From positions 109,500 through 130,921 of the forward strand of contig MNCI01008958.1 in NCBI GenBank assembly GCA_015680685.1: a stretch of 21,422 nucleotides of DNA. The letters run 5' to 3'. Positions 1 through 9,260 of this stretch are shown here, in pieces. Below the pieces are notes generated by a model that saw only the letters and a program-made list of their open reading frames with translations, was not told where the DNA came from and ran no database searches. Each line of letters opens with the position of its first letter. Positions within the stretch are counted from its first letter, which is position 1. Position numbers and translations under genes: made by a program. The stretch comes from Gnetum montanum (Eukaryota; Streptophyta; Gnetopsida; Gnetales; Gnetaceae).

Positions 1-630
1 AACTTTTTATTATTGGTCGACATAGAATGGTAAGAAATCCATGAAAACATACATGCACCCAAGTAAGCAAAAAGGTACAAAGAGTACTAAGTCCCTTGAA
101 GTCACACGTTATTCAAACCTTTGAATCCTTTCCAAGTCTAAAAACTACCAAGGTCATAAGTTCATTAAATTTTTATTAATGAAACGGGGATCTCATACTT
201 CTAACAAGGAAAATCATAAAGTTTGTGGGTGGGTGGATGTTATGGACTCACTATCTATTTCATGAAAAATAAATCATGTTCCTAGTTATTAGTAATAAAA
301 TTTAAAGCTAGAATCTAGACACCAACAATCAAATAACCAAATAGCACATGTCCACATCAAAAAAACCACAATGCACCCAGTTGACAATAAGGCACATTAT
401 AATTAAAAAAACACAACAAGAAAATCACACCACAATAATGAAAATTATGTGAGAAATTGTAAAATATTTAAGAAAAATAAAACATACTAATGATGTAAAA
501 ATATTAAAAAAAATTAATAATGTAAAAACAAAAGAATGTAAGATGAAAAATATGTAAAATAAAAAGTTGTAAAATAATAAGATGTAAAAAAAATGGTGAA
601 AAACTAAGGACCTACATATATAGTTAGCAT
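1..630 (-). other. E1 post-integrase non-coding block (T-rich on element strand)
   Basis: This is the element segment downstream of integrase. On the minus strand it begins with a T-rich stretch (about 425-600) in which TTTTACA-like words recur every 15-20 nt. It then runs through a better conserved segment (1-420) that matches E2 20290-20705 almost word for word, including the segment around 225-255. I see no protein homology; the open frame at 425-649 is just translated T-rich sequence. It may be the element's 3' untranslated region. Confidence 0.6.
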
Positions 631-639
631 GGATGGCCA

Positions 640-2000
640 TCTCCCCCATGACTAGGTTGAAAGGAGGAGATTTGAAAGATTAAGCATGGTTGTCCATCCA
701 ATGTGGCATTTATTGCATTGGCTTGCTTAGGCTCATGGAAAGGTTTGACTTGTTGTGTGTTGACTAGCTACTTGTTTGGGCTCTCAGGTCTATAGATCAA
801 CATGGCCCCAAAAGGGAAAGCTTTGTAAATGATATAAGGTCTTTCCCACAATGTTTGGAACTTAGTTCATCAAGGTATGTGTATGGGGTTCTAGTAGAGG
901 ACCTTATCTCCTAGTTGAAATTTGACTTTTCTAATTCTAAGGTCATGACACTTTTTGTTGAATGCCTTGTGCAACTCGTTAGATGACAAGACCACTAATT
1001 AGTTTTCATCTAGAAAGTTGAGATTCATTAATCTTCCTTTTTGTGATAGACTTAAGTCAAGATTAAGATCATAGGTTGTTGAAAGTGTATAGAGCTTAGA
1101 TTGAATAGGAAGTGTTGGTAATTTTCCATACACTAGCTCATAGGGAGAATAGGCCATAGGGAGTTTCCATGTTGAGCGGTAGGCCTAGAAGACATTGTCG
1201 AGTTTTGTGCTCCAATCTCTCCTATATTTGCTAATAGTTCTTATTAGGATTTTTGTGATTTTTCCTATTTGTAACCTTAGCTTGACCATTGGCTTGGGGG
1301 TAGCAAGGTGTTGTTAATTTATGCTCAACCCTTAAGCATTGCATGAGATTCTAAAAGGTAGTGCCTGTAAAGTGGATTCCATTATTAGAAATTAATGCAT
1401 GTGGCACACCAAACCTATTTACAACATTTTTTTGTATAAACCAAGCAGTAGGAGAATATGTACAGTTGGTGACGATTGTTGCTTATGCCCATTTTGTATA
1501 ATAATCAATAATGACTATGATATACACCCTTCCATTTGACATGGGTGTGATGCAACCCATGAAGTTAATGCCATAGATGTCAACAAGTTCTAGTAGTTGA
1601 ATCCATAGATGAGGTTCCTCCATTTGAGTAGTCATTCCACCATCTCATTAGCAACATTTACACAAATAGAAAAATTGGTGAGAATCCTTGAAAATTCTTG
1701 GTCAATAAAATCCTACTATTAGGATTTCAATGGCTATGCATCTCCCAACATAGTGGTCCCCACAAGGATGCTCATGAGCATCCTAAATAATGCATATTTG
1801 ATTAAAATTAGGCACACACCAACATACCAAGCTATGGACACACACCTTGTAGAGGTGTCTATTGATCTCCATGAAGTGTTTCATCTAGTGAAGAAACTGT
1901 GATTTCTTTCAATGGTCCAACCCTTGTGGCATCTCTTGAGTGAGAAGGTAGGTGAGAATGTCATCATACCATTTAGGCTTAGTGTACAATTGTTTAATTA
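640..2000 (-). pseudogene. E1 integrase (zinc-binding, catalytic core, C-terminal tail), inactivated
   Basis: Frame fragments give an N-terminal zinc-binding part (AHEHPCGDHYVGRC around 1750-1800, CKCC near 1650) and a core with INFMG, PMSNG.VYII, ISNNG.HF and PQANGQ. A tail with VNTQQVKPFHE follows near 720-760. Integrase inserts the cDNA into the host genome. All three catalytic acidic positions are lost: Asn at 1564-1566, Asn at 1384-1386 and Lys at 1276-1278, where Ty3/gypsy integrases have D, D and E. Each change is G-to-A on the element strand. Several stops and frameshifts also interrupt it, so no active protein is possible. Confidence 0.85.
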
Positions 2001-2039
2001 TAGACTTGGAAAAGAGGAGTTCATCAAGAAATAGATCAA

Positions 2040-2560
2040 ATAGTGGACTTTCCTCCTCTTTATTGTCCCATTACAACTGAGATAAGTGTTTAGCAATCAC
2101 ATTCTTAATTTCCTTTTAATCTATCATCATAAGATCAAATTCCTAAAAGATCACTAGCCACTGTATGACACATGGGCTTACCATTGGCTTATTCATCAAA
2201 AAGTGAATCACACTATAGTCCATATACATAAATAATTTGTATCCAAGTACATAATGTCTAAAATTCTCTAGAGCAAACACTACTACCATCAATTCTTTTT
2301 ATGTAGTGGTTTAGTTTAGTTTTTTATCCACAATGCTTTGCCTTGCACAGTGGATATAATATGGACATTTTTTGTCATCCAACTACATGAGCACAACCTC
2401 CAAGGCATAATTTGATCCACCCATCATAACGTAAAATGGTCTGGACTAGTCAAGTACCTGTAGAATGGGAGTTTTTACAAGTTTCTCCTTCAGCTATTGG
2501 AATGCTTTTTCACATTCCTTGGTCCAGAAAAATGGAGCATTCTTCTTTGTTAGCTTGATT
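2040..2560 (-). pseudogene. E1 RNase H domain, broken
   Basis: On the minus strand, fragments resembling the gypsy RNase H are read in order: a KAFQ..LKEKLV.TPILQ lead-in, SRPFYVMMGGSNYAL, KELMVVVFALENF, YMDYSVIHFLMNKP and HLSQLQWD. RNase H degrades the RNA strand of the RNA-DNA hybrid during reverse transcription. The first catalytic aspartate, which E2 keeps in MMDALNYA, is glycine here (MMGGSNYA, near 2420). In-frame stops occur, mostly where glutamine would be expected. It lies directly between reverse transcriptase and integrase, as in all Ty3/gypsy elements. Confidence 0.82.
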
Positions 2561-2609
2561 AATAGTTTTGCGATCTTAGGGAAACTCCCTATGAATCATT
2601 AATACTAGC

Positions 2610-3345
2610 TAATGTATTTAAGGAATGACTGAACATCTTTGACAATTTCTGATTGGTAGGTGATTCCTTGGATGACCCTTATCTTTTTCAGGGTCTACCT
2701 TGATCCCTTCTTGTGAAATTCCATGCCCCAATACAATGCCCTCCTGGATCATTAGATGACTCTTTTGTAAATTGAGCCATAGATTTGTTTCCACACATCT
2801 TTTAAGTACTTGCTCAAGGTAGTCTAGAGCTTGCTCAAATGTAGCTCCATGGGTGAAAAAGTCATCCATGAAGACTTCCACCTTTATATCGATCTGCTAT
2901 TGAAAAATAATTAAAACTAAGCATTGGAATGTAGTAGGGGCATTACACAAACCAAAAAGGCATCTTGCAATATGCAAAGGTCCCCCAAGGACTTGTAAAT
3001 TTTATTTTGGCCTAGTCCTTTAGCATGATTTGGATTTGGTTATAGCCACTATAGCCATGCAAAAAACTATAAGAGAAATGCCCAGATAAGGTATCCAACA
3101 CTTGATCAAAAAATGGCAATAGAAAATGATCTTTGAATGTTGCCATGTTTAACAGCTAAAAATTGATGTAGACTTGCGACTTGCCACCTTTCTTTGGCAC
3201 AATGACAACTAGTTTGACCCACTCACTATCTACAATGGGGTAGATGAACCATGCCTTAAGGAGTTGCTCAATCTCCTCTTTGATGATTTGCTTCAATTTT
3301 GGATTCAACCACCTCTGTGGATGTCTCTTTAGCTTCATGGTTGGG
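2610..3345 (-). pseudogene. E1 reverse transcriptase, broken but with intact catalytic FMDDF
   Basis: The finger region is open at 3156-3338: LNPKLKQIIKEEIEQLL, then FIYPIVDSEWVKLVVIVPKK and QVYINF. It is followed by degraded FLLPF and YSGYNQ motifs around 3000-3130. The palm is open at 2618-2881 with VFMDDF, the reverse-transcriptase active-site motif, then the FEQALDYLEQVLKRC and KSHLMIQEGIVLGH segments. A frameshift near 2690 joins to a further fragment leading into RNase H. Between this domain and protease (3345-3885) lies a linker with the Athila-type VFLKHG.LIIINENL segment (shown at 3456-3764). It copies element RNA into DNA in working relatives. Here stops at several positions prevent a full-length product. 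Confidence 0.9.
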
Positions 3346-3884
3346 CTAGTGTAGATACAATGCTGGCATATCCTAAGATTAATTCCTGTGAGTTTAGGAT
3401 ATAATTAAGCAAAGGTTGTTAACCATTTATTAATCACATTTAACAACATGTATTTCTATTTTGGAGTAAGATTTTCATTGATTATTATTAGCTTCCCATG
3501 TTTTAAGAATGCATATTTCATCCTAGTAGGATGAGTTTTTAAATCAAGGGGCTCTTGCTTAAAATTTTTAAGAATTTCCAACTCTTCCCAATAGGTATCA
3601 TCATTTACATTATTGGAGAGTTGGTGATGAACTTGTTGTAGTTGATCCATGCCTATGACATAAGCACATGTTAAGCTCTCAGTAGGTTCCATGCAAAGTG
3701 TTCTACTTTCAGAATTAGCAGTTAGCCATTGGATACCCTCTTGTCTGATGGATATTACACACATATACCTTTGAATATCTACTTATTATGCACATTGCTT
3801 GCATGTGGAAATTGATGATCATTTCATAGACCAGAGTTTCTGCATGTAATTACACCCTATGTTGCTATGTGTGATGCATGGAAC

Positions 3885-4245
3885 TTACTTCTTCTTAATC
3901 TTTTTGAATGAATTTTCATTAGATATCTCTAGAGAAATATCTCTTATGCCCATTCTTGCATCAACAATGCTTAGCCATGCCCTTCCCATGATGATTGGGA
4001 AGTCCCTTTTACAGTTCTTAACCTTGATTACTAGGAAATCAACAAGATAAGGACAACCACATATAGTGGTCACAATGTCTTCTACTAGCCCTAATGAAAC
4101 AGTGATGGATTGGTTTGCCAATTCCAATTTGATATTGCTCTTCTTGAGAGGTGGTAGGTTTGAGGTAGTATACATCTCATGAGAAATCAAGTTGACACTG
4201 GAACCTAAATCAAGAAGAGCTTTACATGGTCTGTTCTTTACAATC
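3885..4245 (-). pseudogene. E1 aspartic protease domain with intact DLGSS motif
   Basis: Read on the minus strand, the domain begins CKALLDLGSSVNLISHEMY; the catalytic aspartate codon is at 4209-4211. It continues with LVEDIVTTICGCPYLVDF.VIKV and FPIIMGRAWLSIVDARMG up to 3885. DLGxS followed by N-L-I/M is the form typical of Athila-like plant elements (family knowledge). The enzyme cuts the Gag-Pol polyprotein. About 120 codons are uninterrupted, the best-preserved coding stretch of E1. It has no start of its own and belongs to the polyprotein frame. Confidence 0.82.
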
Positions 4246-4379
4246 TATAAATAAATAAGAGAACTCCTAGGATCAGCTAATTTCCTAAAGGTTGCTAGCC
4301 TTGATCCAATTAGATATGGCATGAGTGAGCATAAAAGTATGGATTTTGGATAGTATTTTATTTGAAGGAGACATGATGA

Positions 4380-6700
4380 AATGGTTTGCAAAAGATGAGG
4401 TAGGAGTAGGGTGGCTAGCCACTTTAGTCTATAAGGGCTTAATAGGGTTGTTGGGTTAGAAGAATGATCTTTTAGAAGCATGAGGTTTCAGACCCCTCAA
4501 TTGATGAACTGGTTATAGATTGTAGCCTTGGTAGCATTGTGTTGTTGCGGCTAGGTTGGAAGTTCATCCTACATGGATAGAGTAGACAGTAGCCATGTTA
4601 AGGATGGAGGAATAGGTGTAGGAATAGGAGGAGGATAAGTATAAAAGGTGGCATCCCTTCTTGAATGTGAAGAATGAGTTTGATACTATTATGAATGATA
4701 GTAGTGATGTTGGAAAGAAGAAACATGACTGGAAGAGGCACGTGGAGATAGGGGTTACTGAATGTAATACCCATATGGATCTAGTTTTCTATAAGGATAT
4801 TGCTACCTTGGTGATGGTAGCACCCATAATTGTGGTTGCTGCCACTATTGATACTACTCATATGATTTTGGTGGAGTTGCACTTGCATAATATTATTGTT
4901 GCTAATGGAAATACCTAGGGTTGCCTTGAGGATAAGGCAACATTTTGGATGTTTTCCTTTTTGCTAGTTGTGGATTCAAAGCATACACCCCAGACTCCTG
5001 TAAATGTGACATGATGGAGCAACGTCCCTTATGATGTTTATATTGACATATGTCACATCCACCCTCATCATCTAATTTAGTTTATGTAATTCCTCTACTG
5101 CAGCAATCTTGCCCCCCTTTGATTGGCACATTTATCTTTCTTTTGTCTCTTGCAGTCTTGATCACTACCTTGTTCTTTGGACTCTTAAGAAATTTTTAGG
5201 ATAGCTTGAAATCTACTATCCATAGAGTCCCATAACTAATCTACCTTAGCCAAAATTTTAGAGGTATATTTTTCAATCGGCAAGTTTTTCCGATTCACCA
5301 CCTCATCAAGAAATGATTCATCCTCAATTTCACAAAATTGGACCTTCCTTCTTTGAATGGAAGGATTGCAGTTGTATTGTTCTACATTTTCATGTTTCCT
5401 CAACTCTCCTTATTTTACTACCTATTGAATTAGCTATTCGATTTGATGGGCTCTGAACTCTGACAATCGTTCTTAGGTATAGATTCTAAGAGTTATCCTC
5501 ATTTTTTATCAAAGTCCATCTATGATATGGTGAATTTACTCCTATTGAGAATAACCATGGCTAGGACATCTATGCACTAGAGAATAGTATCGGTCCATGG
5601 AGGCATCGAAAGGTTCATGTGTTCCTTGTTTCTATCCTTAGATCTACCTCCTTAAGTTGAACACTCAAGAGTACGTCTGATATTTGCCATTGAATAGTTT
5701 GAGCATTGTACTCCACCATCTAATGTATTCCGATTCAAAGGACCAATACCAACTTTCTACTTCTTTGATGAGTATCCCTTATGTGCCTTGTAGGAATTTT
5801 TATCACCTTTGTGATGTTTAGCATGCTTCAAGTAGCAAACAAAGGCTCATAGAGGCCATGATTTTGGTGTCTACGATGCCCTCTACTACCCCTTTGTTTA
5901 TAGCAATGGGCCTCTCTTGAATGTCCACACCCTAGATCTTTACTTGCCCAATGGTCCCTATAATCATCTTGATCTTGTTGGTCACCTCCATCATGATCAC
6001 ACCCCTTGGGTTGTGTTTAGAGCCAGAAGAGGAAGATGATGATGATGAAGGTGAAGAGGAAGAAGGACTACATCATCACAATGCTTGCCACTCCCTCTTC
6101 GATGGTCGTGGCCATGATCATGATCATGCTTCTTACCAGCATCCCTACCATGACTCTCCTCCTTGGATTTGCATTTGTCATTGGATCTATTCTTGCAAGA
6201 ACTAGGATTATGGATCATGGACTGCAAGTTCTAGTTTTGACCTCCTTCATTGAAGTCAAAGAAAGGAGTCTCTTTGAATGGAAAACCCCCAGCAAAGGGT
6301 TCTCCACATCTCTTTGATTTATCAAGAATTGAAAAAAATTAGACCACTTCCCCTTTGAAGATTTGTAGCACTGCTCTAATTGTCGATCCCTTAGACATTG
6401 TGCATCAATGGGATGATAATCCCTGGTATCACTTTCCTACACAACATATTCAACATGAAGCCCCTAGATGCCCAACTGCATAATATTTTGTTGAAGCATC
6501 ATAGTAATGGATCTATTAGGCAGCAACACAATGTTGCTCTCCATGTCATGTCACCACAGTAGTTCATCCTGGTGTAGGATGAAGATGAAATTGGGTACAT
6601 AAACATCCAGATGAGCATATATCACTTTATATTTTTGGGGCACCTACTGATTTACTCCATCAAAGTTGGGTAGAGAATCACTTATGTGAGAAGAAGACAT
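4380..6700 (-). pseudogene. E1 gag, broken
   Basis: The start is placed at the ATG read from 6700, 163 nt inside the LTR boundary; E2 has an equivalent ATG 160 nt inside its own. The N-terminus reads MSSSHISDSLP, then DVYVPNFIFILHQDE. Further on are a His/Asp-rich run (about 6102-6128), a Ser-coding TCN microsatellite (about 6020-6060), the core capsid-like retrotransposon gag region (about 5490-5880) and a zinc knuckle C-X2-C-X3-H-X4-C (about 5019-5057). Gag forms the particle and binds RNA. Many stops and several frameshifts disrupt it. The boundary with protease is not exact. Confidence 0.78.
5019..5057 (-). other. E1 gag zinc knuckle (C-X2-C-X3-H-X4-C)
   Basis: On the minus strand the codons read C-D-I-C-Q-Y-K-H-H-K-G-R-C. 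The canonical retroviral knuckle is C-X2-C-X4-H-X4-C, so one residue is missing between the second Cys and the His. The E2 copy (15694-15732) has the same spacing, so this is a family trait rather than a local deletion. Confidence 0.65.
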
Positions 6701-6844
6701 CTTATATTAGAAGAGAAGAAATGCAGTGTGCTTCCCTAAAATTTTTGTAGTTATTTTAATGTATGATATGACTTTAGGGTTCATTCCAATGATCTTGAAT
6801 AATTTTTCACTAAGTCTTACATAGTACATGTAACAAACAAAAGA

Positions 6845-6862
6845 TCCTTAGCAACAGCACCA
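6845..6862 (-). promoter_or_regulatory. E1 primer-binding site, degenerate tRNA-Asp type
   Basis: On the minus strand it reads TGGTGCTGTTGCTAAGGA, one base after the LTR end. The complement of the plant tRNA-Asp 3' end is TGGCGCCGTTGCCGGGGA, giving 13 of 18 matches; all five differences are C-to-T or G-to-A. It would prime minus-strand DNA synthesis. Confidence 0.75.
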
Positions 6863-7643
6863 ATGATGAGTGACAAGATACCCCTACGTCCAACCTTATG
6901 AATTGCAAGCATTCACACAAGATCTAATTGAATTCTATAGACTTTAAGTTCCTAAGTACACTAGTTTTAGGATGTGAAATCTAATCATGATGATTGTTGT
7001 CTTTCCAACTACACTTGTGGAGCTTAGTTATATGGTTAGGTGTAATTGAGACACATGATTTTTATTATTTTATATTTTATTTATATATGATTAACAANAA
7101 ACAACAAGTTGAAACATAATTTATAAACCACTTTAACTAATCTAATTGCTAATGAATAACTAACTATCCTAACATAAGTATTTGGTCCCACTTTCCATGC
7201 ACATCCTAAACACATATAATGCTGATACATTACCAAACATTAAGTGTTGTTGGGATTACCAAGCATCATATGCATGCTTGAAGTAGTTGTACTTATGTGC
7301 TTAATTAACTACTATTTAATCTTGCTAGCTTACTTTAGTTTAATTACTTTGCAATATTAAATGAAATTGCGCAAAACATTAAATGCATGAATAAAATATT
7401 TAAGCTAGCCAAAGTGCTACAAGGTTTGATTAAAAAGTTCACCTTTATTATGACACACACTGCTATGCTAAGGTAAAATAATGCTTGAATAAAGATTCGT
7501 ACACTCAATGCCTCCTATTGCAAACACTTTGCAAAATATTCTAAGTAGTTACTTTGGAAAATATTCTAACTCTGGAGAAAAAAATTGCAAGAGCTCTACT
7601 ATGCTATGACAAAAACTATTGGAAATAGTATCCCCAAGTGCTA

Positions 7644-7651
7644 TATTTATA
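7644..7651 (-). promoter_or_regulatory. LTR1 TATA box
   Basis: The octamer TATAAATA on the minus strand lies 780 nt before the inner end of LTR1. The same octamer sits at the equivalent place in LTR2 (777 nt) and LTR3 (724 nt), which supports it as the element promoter. Confidence 0.6.
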
Positions 7652-7772
7652 GGCTAGCACACATCCCATGATATTAGATATCTGACATCGCTTCTTGATC
7701 CTCGATATCAAGTATTCGATATCAAGGCTCTAATATTGAATATATAATATCGGAGCAAGGAAAAATATGGTT

Positions 7773-7820
7773 CATCAATTATTATTAGTTTTATTATTAA
7801 TAATTAATTAATTATTGATG
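7773..7820. repeat. AT-rich hairpin in LTR1 U3
   Basis: The stretch starts CATCAAT and ends ATTGATG, and the interior is an imperfect palindrome of TTA/TAA/ATT words. It could extrude as a hairpin. AT-rich sequence forms such structures easily by chance. Confidence 0.4.
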
Positions 7821-7867
7821 TTTAATATCATCATCCTTAGTCATTGGTTAGTGAAGCATCTTCAGAC

Positions 7868-8018
7868 ATGTGTCACATGTCTTTTTAGGCTCATAACCAA
7901 TGCTAATCCCATTAGTAGTGTACTTTTAGGCATGGTAACATGTCTTTCCAACAGTATCCCAAGAGTGATTTTGTATGTTCAATTTAGCTACCATCAAGCA
8001 TGTGCAACATGTCTTTAT
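7868..8018. repeat. Spaced ACATGTCTTT repeats in LTR1 U3
   Basis: The decamer ACATGTCTTT starts near 7875, 7938 and 8007, spacings of about 63 and 69 nt. The intervening sequence is only weakly similar, so this looks like an old diverged tandem repeat of about 65 bp in the U3 region. The open frame that runs over it (7815-8036, plus strand) has no recognisable product. Confidence 0.4.
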
Positions 8019-8867
8019 TATGCCTTAATAAGATAAAATTATTATTTTCTAGAGTTAAGAAAATAGTGGTAATGATCTATCACTATGAATTGGATGAGTA
8101 GCAACGTACCCCTACGCTCAACCATACGAATCACTAAGAATTCACACATGATCTAGTCAGTTTTCGTGGACTCTATGTCTTCTGATACACTAGCCTCTAG
8201 GAAGTGAACTTTGCCTAACATTCATTCATTATCTTCCCAGTTACATTTGTGATGCACAAAGGTATGATTAAGTGTAATTGAGGCATATGATTTTTATTAT
8301 TTTATGTTTTATGCTCCTAGTGTTTTAAAATAGAGAAATTAAGTAATTTAATAGCTAATTTAACTAACTAACTAATTAATCTCTAACTAATCATAACATA
8401 AGCATCTAGTCCCACTTTCTATACATGTCCTGAATCCACATATCCACTACTAGTATTACCAAGCACTATGTTACTGGGCGAACCAAGCAATAATGCTGCT
8501 GATATTACCAAACAAATATGTGTTTACACTTGAAGCGATCATACTCATGTGTTTAATCTATTTAGGTTAATTAATTAATCAATTGAGATCTAATTTAGCT
8601 TAATTAATTACATAACGAATGAAAATAGCAAATGCAAAAATAAATAATTAATCTATTTCAAGTGTTGCAAGGTTTGATCAAAAGGCTTATCTTGATTGTC
8701 ATTCACATTGGTGTGTTCAGGTACAATAGTGCTCAAATAAAGATCTGTATACTTTTTGACTCCTACTATGGGCACTGAAAGAAATATTCAAACTCTCAAA
8801 TGATAAAACTATAAGAGCTTTACTACAAATATGACTTGACTCCCCATAAACATGGCTAGTAAACATG

Positions 8868-8875
8868 TATTTATA
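8868..8875 (-). promoter_or_regulatory. LTR2 TATA box
   Basis: TATAAATA on the minus strand, 777 nt from the inner end of LTR2, the same octamer and nearly the same distance as in LTR1. Confidence 0.55.
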
Positions 8876-8938
8876 AAATTTATTGTGGAGCTATGTTGAC
8901 GAGGCCCCATAAATGCAACAAATGCTACATCGATGTGA

Positions 8939-9020
8939 CCCCATCGATGGGGCAACACCACACAGATGGGGCCATGTGGATGAGGGCCCATCAACAAGGC
9001 CATGTTAACAAGGGTCCATC
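8939..9020. repeat. Palindromic GATGGGGC/AAGGCC repeats in LTR2 U3
   Basis: It contains the perfect 14-nt palindrome CCCCATCGATGGGG (8939-8952), then GATGGGGCCATGT and AAGGCCATGTTAACAAGG. The last two words recur in near-identical form on the same strand at 12604-12670, upstream of the minus-strand gene. Confidence 0.55.
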
Positions 9021-9043
9021 AACGTAAGACTTTAATGATTCAT

Positions 9044-9260
9044 CATACTCCCATGACTAAATGAAAATTCATCCTTAAGTTCCTTTACAAAATTGGGAAT
9101 GTATGGGATCATTGATTAACTCTTGACATTACAAACTGACATAACAAAAGTAAGTACCCAAATGTACAAATCAACAACATTATAAAAATTGTGGTGTTCA
9201 TGACATAAAATTGAACACCATGAGATGACTACTTAAAACTAGAAAACACATCCTCTAATG
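9044..9260. other. Spacer between LTR2 and the minus-strand gene
   Basis: About 220 nt of AT-rich sequence with no convincing coding content. It would hold the 3' untranslated end of the minus-strand gene and any polypurine tract of an element ending in LTR2. I see no clear polypurine tract. Confidence 0.4.

Larger units (their letters stand above)
1..8082 (-). mobile_element. E1: decayed Ty3/gypsy (Athila-like) LTR retrotransposon, 5' LTR plus gag-pol, 3' end outside window
   Basis: On the minus strand the order is 5' LTR, PBS, gag, protease, reverse transcriptase, RNase H, integrase, then a non-coding block reaching the left edge. Domain order (integrase last) is diagnostic of Ty3/gypsy. 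The DLGSS protease motif, the YSGYNQ reverse-transcriptase motif and a PBS resembling the complement of tRNA-Asp point to the Athila/Tat side of the family (family knowledge). The body is broken by many stops and frameshifts. Its homologue E2 lies inverted on the right side of the window. No 3' LTR is visible, so the true left end is beyond position 1. Confidence 0.9.
6864..8082 (-). repeat. LTR1: 5' LTR of E1 (1219 bp)
   Basis: On the minus strand it would begin TGATAGATCA and end CACTCATCA, giving the TG...CA ends with a short TGAT/ATCA inverted repeat; the right boundary rests on this alone. The inner end is fixed by the PBS one base away. The segment from 6864 to the TATA box (R and U5) aligns to LTR2 and, inverted, to LTR3. 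The U3 part (7652-8082) does not align well with the others. An ambiguous base (N) lies at 7098. Confidence 0.8.
8091..9043 (-). repeat. LTR2: second LTR of the same family, minus orientation; right end uncertain
   Basis: The 8091-8867 segment matches LTR1 6864-7643 in the same order: the CCCCTACG..CAACC start, the TTTTTATTATTTTAT stretch, the TAGTCCCACTTTC block, the CAAGGTTTGATC block and the AATAAAGAT block. Its inner end (CTCATCCA on the minus strand) is followed by 8 nt and LTR1 rather than by a PBS. It is therefore a 3' LTR or a solo LTR, not a 5' LTR. Its U3 (8876 onward) differs from LTR1 and is rich in GATGGGGC and GGCC words. The right end could be any of several ATCA sites between 8993 and 9043. 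Confidence 0.72.

Noticed and set aside
425-649. 74-codon minus frame rich in Phe/Ile/Leu, looking like a membrane protein
   Set aside because: It is a translation of the T-rich post-integrase block. The E2 copy of the same block is not open in this frame, so the hydrophobicity comes from base composition.
3859-4050. Plus-strand 63-codon frame
   Set aside because: It is antisense to the well-supported E1 protease on the minus strand.
5951-6317. Plus-strand frames with acidic and His-rich runs
   Set aside because: They are antisense to E1 gag and overlap its Ser microsatellite and His/Asp run.
8809-9003. Minus-strand frame with repeated GPH/MGP words
   Set aside because: It is a translation of the GATGGGGC-type repeats in the LTR2 U3, not a protein.
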